Shown here: piece by piece, positions 60,828 through 64,000 of the stretch
How the letters are laid out: each line of letters opens with the position of its first letter
How positions within the stretch are numbered: position 1 is the first letter of the stretch
From: Caballeronia udeis
GTDB lineage: Bacteria > Pseudomonadota > Gammaproteobacteria > Burkholderiales > Burkholderiaceae
Assembly: GCF_001544555.2 (NCBI RefSeq)
Contig: NZ_FCOK02000020.1
Coordinates: 1 to 64,000, forward strand
Reading direction: 5' to 3'
DNA length: 64,000 nt
The notes under the pieces: generated by a model
Told to the model about the DNA's origin: nothing
Seen by the model: the letters and a program-made list of their open reading frames with translations, nothing else
The model's database searches: none
Position numbers and translations under genes: made by a program

Positions 60828-61592
60828 ATGCTCAATTCGCTCATTTCCCGTCGCCGTCTGATCGCAAGCGGATCGTTAGCGTCGGTGAGTATCGCACTCT
60901 CGAAGCTTGCGTTCGGCGCCTCCACGCAAGACACATCGGCCCAATCTCCCGATGCAAAAGCGCCGCTCAGCGTCGTTCCCGCGTACCTGGGTTCATCGCC
61001 GCAAACGCTTCCGCCCTTGCCTTACGCTGACAATGCGCTCGAACCGGTGATCTCGGCGCGCACCATCAGCTTTCACTACGGCAAGCATCATCGGGCGTAT
61101 TTCGATAACCTGCATAAGCTGCTGGCCGGCACGCCGCTCGCGCAGGCATCGCTGGAGCAGGTGATCATGCAATCCCACGATCAACCCGCTCTCGCCGATG
61201 TTTTCAACAACGCCGCGCAAGCCTGGAATCACAACTTCTACTGGAATTCGCTAAGCCCGGTCACGACCCAGCCAAGCGAAAAACTCCAGGCGGCAATCGC
61301 GCGGAAGTTCGGTTCAACGCAAGCGTTGACGAAGGCATTGGTGAGCACGTCGGCATCGCAGTTCGGCAGCGGCTGGGGCTGGCTGGTGCTCGACCAGGGC
61401 GAGCTTGCCGTCGTCAAGACGAGCAACGCTGAAACGCCGTTCACGCGCGGCCTCGTGCCGCTGCTGACGGTGGATGTGTGGGAGCATGCGTATTACCTGG
61501 ACTATCAGAACCGCCGCCCCGACTACCTGGTCGCGACCGTGTCGGGTCACTTGAACTGGGCGTTCGCGTCGGCCAACCTGGACCGGGTCTGA
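60828..61592 (+). CDS. Tat-exported Fe/Mn superoxide dismutase
   Basis: The 254-residue product has a twin-arginine signal (SRRRLIASG plus hydrophobic SLASVSIALSKLAFGA) and about 30 linker residues, then a complete Fe/Mn SOD. Metal ligands are His83 (FHYGKHH), the His of WNHNFYW, and the Asp and His of DVWEHAYYLDY. Tat export implies that the metal is loaded before transport and that the enzyme acts in the periplasm. Most cytoplasmic burkholderial FeSODs lack such a signal. Iron versus manganese cannot be settled here. Confidence 0.88.
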   Translation: MLNSLISRRRLIASGSLASVSIALSKLAFGASTQDTSAQSPDAKAPLSVVPAYLGSSPQTLPPLPYADNALEPVISARTISFHYGKHHRAYFDNLHKLLAGTPLAQASLEQVIMQSHDQPALADVFNNAAQAWNHNFYWNSLSPVTTQPSEKLQAAIARKFGSTQALTKALVSTSASQFGSGWGWLVLDQGELAVVKTSNAETPFTRGLVPLLTVDVWEHAYYLDYQNRRPDYLVATVSGHLNWAFASANLDRV

Positions 61593-61692
61593 GGCGGGCG
61601 AGGGCATTTTGCCTGCAGCGCGGCCGCGGGCGCACAATCTATCGTCAGTTCGTTCGTGAGCACTTTCTTCAATCCATTCCAGCAGGGATTTC

Positions 61693-62205
61693 ATGTTCAC
61701 CATTTTCGACCGTGCGGGCGGTGTCCGTTGTGCAACCGCTGTGATCGCAGCCTGCGTGGCAAGTACCGCCGCGTTCGCCGCTTCTCCCATCGACCCCCCA
61801 CAGGCAGAGCGCGCGCTGGAGACCACAGCGTCCGGCGTGCAGGTCTACTCATGCGAGTACGATGCCCAGCATCGTCTGGGCTGGGTGTTCAAGAACCCGC
61901 AGGCAACGCTCTACGACGCAAGCGGCCACGCGGTGATCCGGCACTCGGCCGGGCCTTCGTGGGAGGCGGACGACGGCAGCCGGATCGTGGGTCACGTGAT
62001 CGCGCAAACGCCAAGCGATTCTCCCGCCAGCGTGCCGCAACTCTTGCTCGAAGCCCGCAGCACCGCGGCAAGCGGCACACTGTCCGCCATTCGCTATGTG
62101 CAGCGCGTGAACACGGCAGGCGGCGTGATGCCGACAGCTCTCTGCTCAACCGAACATCAGATTGGCAACTCGCCTTACATCGCCAATTACATTTTCTACA
62201 AGTAG
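61693..62205 (+). CDS. Exported DUF3455 protein
   Basis: A 170-residue protein with a signal peptide (TAVIAACVASTAAFAA) and the DUF3455 pattern: TASGVQVYSCEYD, WVFKNPQATLYDASGHAVIRHSAGPSWEADDGSRIVG, and RVNTAGGVMPTALCSTEHQIGNSPYIANYIFYK. Two Cys residues could pair in the periplasm. The family is common in proteobacteria and has no established function. It stands before a YceI-like gene on the same strand, 57 bases away. Confidence 0.82.
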   Translation: MFTIFDRAGGVRCATAVIAACVASTAAFAASPIDPPQAERALETTASGVQVYSCEYDAQHRLGWVFKNPQATLYDASGHAVIRHSAGPSWEADDGSRIVGHVIAQTPSDSPASVPQLLLEARSTAASGTLSAIRYVQRVNTAGGVMPTALCSTEHQIGNSPYIANYIFYK

Positions 62206-62262
62206 CCTGGGCGAGGGTCACGATGACCGCATCCCGTGCGCCGACTTCTTCAGGGGACAAGC

Positions 62263-62931
62263 ATGCATGACTCCAGATTCCTGCCCGGCCTACGCGCGCT
62301 TCGAACGGGTTTGCTCATTGCAGTCGTTGGGTCGATGTCGGCCTGCACCGCACTGAGCGTGGTGACACATTCGGTATCAACCGATGAAGCGAGCGTTCCG
62401 GCCGGCCGTTATCAACTCGACGCGCATCACTGGAACGTCAGTTTCGATGTCGATCACTTCAAGTATTCGCGCTTTGTCATGCGCTTCGACAAGACGACCG
62501 CGCAGTTGAACTGGGATGCGGCCGGCATGGAGCACAGCACGGTGACGGCGGATATAGACGCAACCAGCCTGGACACCAACGTGCCGCTCCTCGACAAGAT
62601 GGTCAAGGGCAACGATATGCTCGACGTCGAGCGTTTTCCGACCATTCATTTCGTTAGCACGGCATTCAGGCGCACAGCGGACAACAAGGGCGAACTGACC
62701 GGTGACCTCACCATTCATGGCACGACGCGGCCGGTCACGCTCGCGGTCACGTTCAACGGGCATGCACGGGATCCACTGACCAAGCTGCAGACGCTCGGTT
62801 TTTCCGCCGACGGACATTTCAGCCGCGCGCAGTTCGGATTATCGACGTGGTATCCGGCCGTGGGCGACGACGTACATGTGGCGATCCAGGCGGAGTTTGA
62901 CGCAGCCACGCCGGAAGCGGCGTCTCAGTGA
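62263..62931 (+). CDS. YceI-family lipoprotein
   Basis: The 222-residue product has a lipoprotein signal (GLLIAVVGSMSAC) and one YceI lipocalin-like domain: GRYQLDAHHWNVSFDVDHFKYSRFVMRFDKTTAQLNW, MLDVERFPTIHFVSTAF, LTGDLTIHGTTRPVTLAVTFNG and FSRAQFGLSTWYPAVGDDVHVAI. YceI proteins bind polyisoprenoids in the periplasm. AGGGGA precedes ATG 62263. It may be transcribed with the DUF3455 gene. Confidence 0.87.
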   Translation: MHDSRFLPGLRALRTGLLIAVVGSMSACTALSVVTHSVSTDEASVPAGRYQLDAHHWNVSFDVDHFKYSRFVMRFDKTTAQLNWDAAGMEHSTVTADIDATSLDTNVPLLDKMVKGNDMLDVERFPTIHFVSTAFRRTADNKGELTGDLTIHGTTRPVTLAVTFNGHARDPLTKLQTLGFSADGHFSRAQFGLSTWYPAVGDDVHVAIQAEFDAATPEAASQ

Positions 62932-62968
62932 TTGGCGGCGTGAGTGCGGGAAGCACGCGCCGGCTGGG

Positions 62969-64000
62969 TCAATCGAAGGAACGGCCGGACGGATCCCGCA
63001 GCGGAAGTGGCCGGGCTTGTCGTCCGGACATCAGGATGAACCCGACGGACATCAGCGCGCAGACCGCGCCGAGCACGATCGAGGCGGAGTAGCTTTGATA
63101 GACGTCGAAAAGCAGTCCAGCGATGCTTCCGCCCGCCACAGCCGCAATGCCGACCGCAATATAGAGCGCGCCGAGGATCGCACCCAGATTCGCTGTTCCG
63201 AACCAGCTTGCGGTAACAGACGGATAAAGCGATATGCAACCGCCGTTGGCCATGCCGAAGAGGACGGCGAACAGGGCGAGTGAGACGAACGTATGGGCAC
63301 CGAGCCAGAAGATATTCAGGATCGCGAGTGCCAGGGTCAGGTAGACGAGGAGCCGGCGCGCTCCCATGCGGTCCCCTATGCTGCCGAGGAAAAGCCGTCC
63401 CGCCACGTTGCCCACGCCGATCAACCCGATCAGCAGGTTCGACTCGGTAGGTGATATGCCAAGCTGCCGCGCATACGGATTGATGTGCACGATTGCGAGA
63501 AACATACCGACCGAGCCGAGAAAAATTGCCCCGAAGTACCACCAGAAACGCGCGGTCCTCATTGCTTCGGCAAGGCGCACGCCAGACTGTGCCCGAGCGC
63601 GCGCCGCGGTGCCCGTACCGGCTTGGCGGTCCCCATCGGGAAGCCGGCCGAGTTCCTGAGGACTGCTCCTCACCAGCATGGCTGCCAGCACTCCGGCTAC
63701 CGCGATTGCTGCCGCGAAGATGCGCATGGTCGACTCCCAGGAGACGTGCTGCATCAGCAGCCCCGCCGCGGTGGGGCCAACGAAAGTGCCCAGTCCCGTA
63801 CCTGCCAGCGCGATTCCCGAGGCCTTGCTGCGATTTCTCACGAACCAGCGCTGGACTGCCGTCACAGTCGGAACATAGACGAGACCGACACCCAACCCGA
63901 CGAGCGAACAAAAAGACCCGATGAACAGTTGCAGCGACCCTGTCGCAAGACTGCTGGCAAAAAAACCGAGTGCCAGCAGTACGACACCCGCGCTCACCAC
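62969..64000 (-). CDS. MFS transporter (OFA/monocarboxylate-like), N-terminus outside the window
   Basis: The frame is open to the right edge, so the first helices are missing; 343 residues are seen. LVYVPTVTAVQRWFVRNRSKASGIALAGTGLGTFVGP and NLLIGLIGVGNVAGRLFLGSIGDRMGARRLLVY are typical of the oxalate/formate antiporter and monocarboxylate-type MFS group. About nine membrane helices are visible, with a central charged loop (GDRQAGTGTAARARAQ). Substrate unknown. It is convergent with the YceI gene. Confidence 0.83.
   Translation of the reverse strand: MVSAGVVLLALGFFASSLATGSLQLFIGSFCSLVGLGVGLVYVPTVTAVQRWFVRNRSKASGIALAGTGLGTFVGPTAAGLLMQHVSWESTMRIFAAAIAVAGVLAAMLVRSSPQELGRLPDGDRQAGTGTAARARAQSGVRLAEAMRTARFWWYFGAIFLGSVGMFLAIVHINPYARQLGISPTESNLLIGLIGVGNVAGRLFLGSIGDRMGARRLLVYLTLALAILNIFWLGAHTFVSLALFAVLFGMANGGCISLYPSVTASWFGTANLGAILGALYIAVGIAAVAGGSIAGLLFDVYQSYSASIVLGAVCALMSVGFILMSGRQARPLPLRDPSGRSFD

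Noticed and set aside
1..64000. CRISPR arrays, tRNA or rRNA genes, prophage structural genes
   Set aside because: No spaced direct repeats, cloverleaf sequences or phage structural proteins were seen; the GH19 and GH24 modules are better explained as effector tips than as prophage lysis genes because of the M23 scaffold and linker.

Overview
The window looks like a GC-rich replicon of the Burkholderiales (Burkholderia, Paraburkholderia or Caballeronia type). The evidence is codon use, a DUF4148 protein, a near-canonical burkholderial acdS with a divergent Lrp-type regulator, a complete biotin-independent malonate decarboxylase operon and several sugar and amino-acid ABC systems. No tRNA, rRNA, CRISPR array or replication origin was seen. 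Most of the window is catabolic and transport gene blocks, each next to its own regulator.

Layout. 1-150 is the 5' end of an IS110-family transposase running off the left edge. 352-5471 is an AT-richer patchwork: a frameshifted M23/GH19 peptidoglycan-hydrolase effector, a frameshifted exported small protein, a displaced GH24 lysozyme module that keeps a scrap of the effector's linker, an LprI-type lysozyme-inhibitor gene and an exported SH3-like protein. It resembles polymorphic toxin tips with their immunity genes. Next come an ImmA/IrrE peptidase (5532-6755) and a GAF-PAS-HisKA_2 kinase (6783-8336, minus).

8594-19228 is a 2-deoxyribose system: DERA, a two-domain ALDH16-like dehydrogenase, a mutarotase, a sugar kinase, a four-gene ABC importer and a convergent DeoR regulator. 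Palindromic operators lie in front of deoC and deoR. 19379-25452 (minus) is mdcABCDEGH for malonate, with a GntR regulator (25512-26252) and a divergent MFS permease. 27758-34348 (minus) is an eight-gene operon with an amino-acid-type ABC importer, an M20 amidohydrolase, a DUF1989 protein, an XRE-cupin regulator and an agmatinase-like ureohydrolase; its substrate is not known. An SDR and a divergent HxlR regulator follow.

36292-47656 has a phosphorus-scavenging flavour: PhoX behind a good PhoB box, a di-haem peroxidase, a phospholipase-C-family lipoprotein, and a LacI-ABC-GpdQ operon for a probable phosphodiester. 47669-55347 is a two-component system divergent from a tripartite RND efflux operon. 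PmrA/QseB-like direct repeats (CTTAAG-N5-CTTAAG) occur here and recur before the DUF4148, DUF4118 and small-membrane-protein genes, which suggests a local regulon. The right end carries ppnP, acdR/acdS, a Tat-exported superoxide dismutase, DUF3455 and YceI proteins, and an MFS transporter cut by the window edge.
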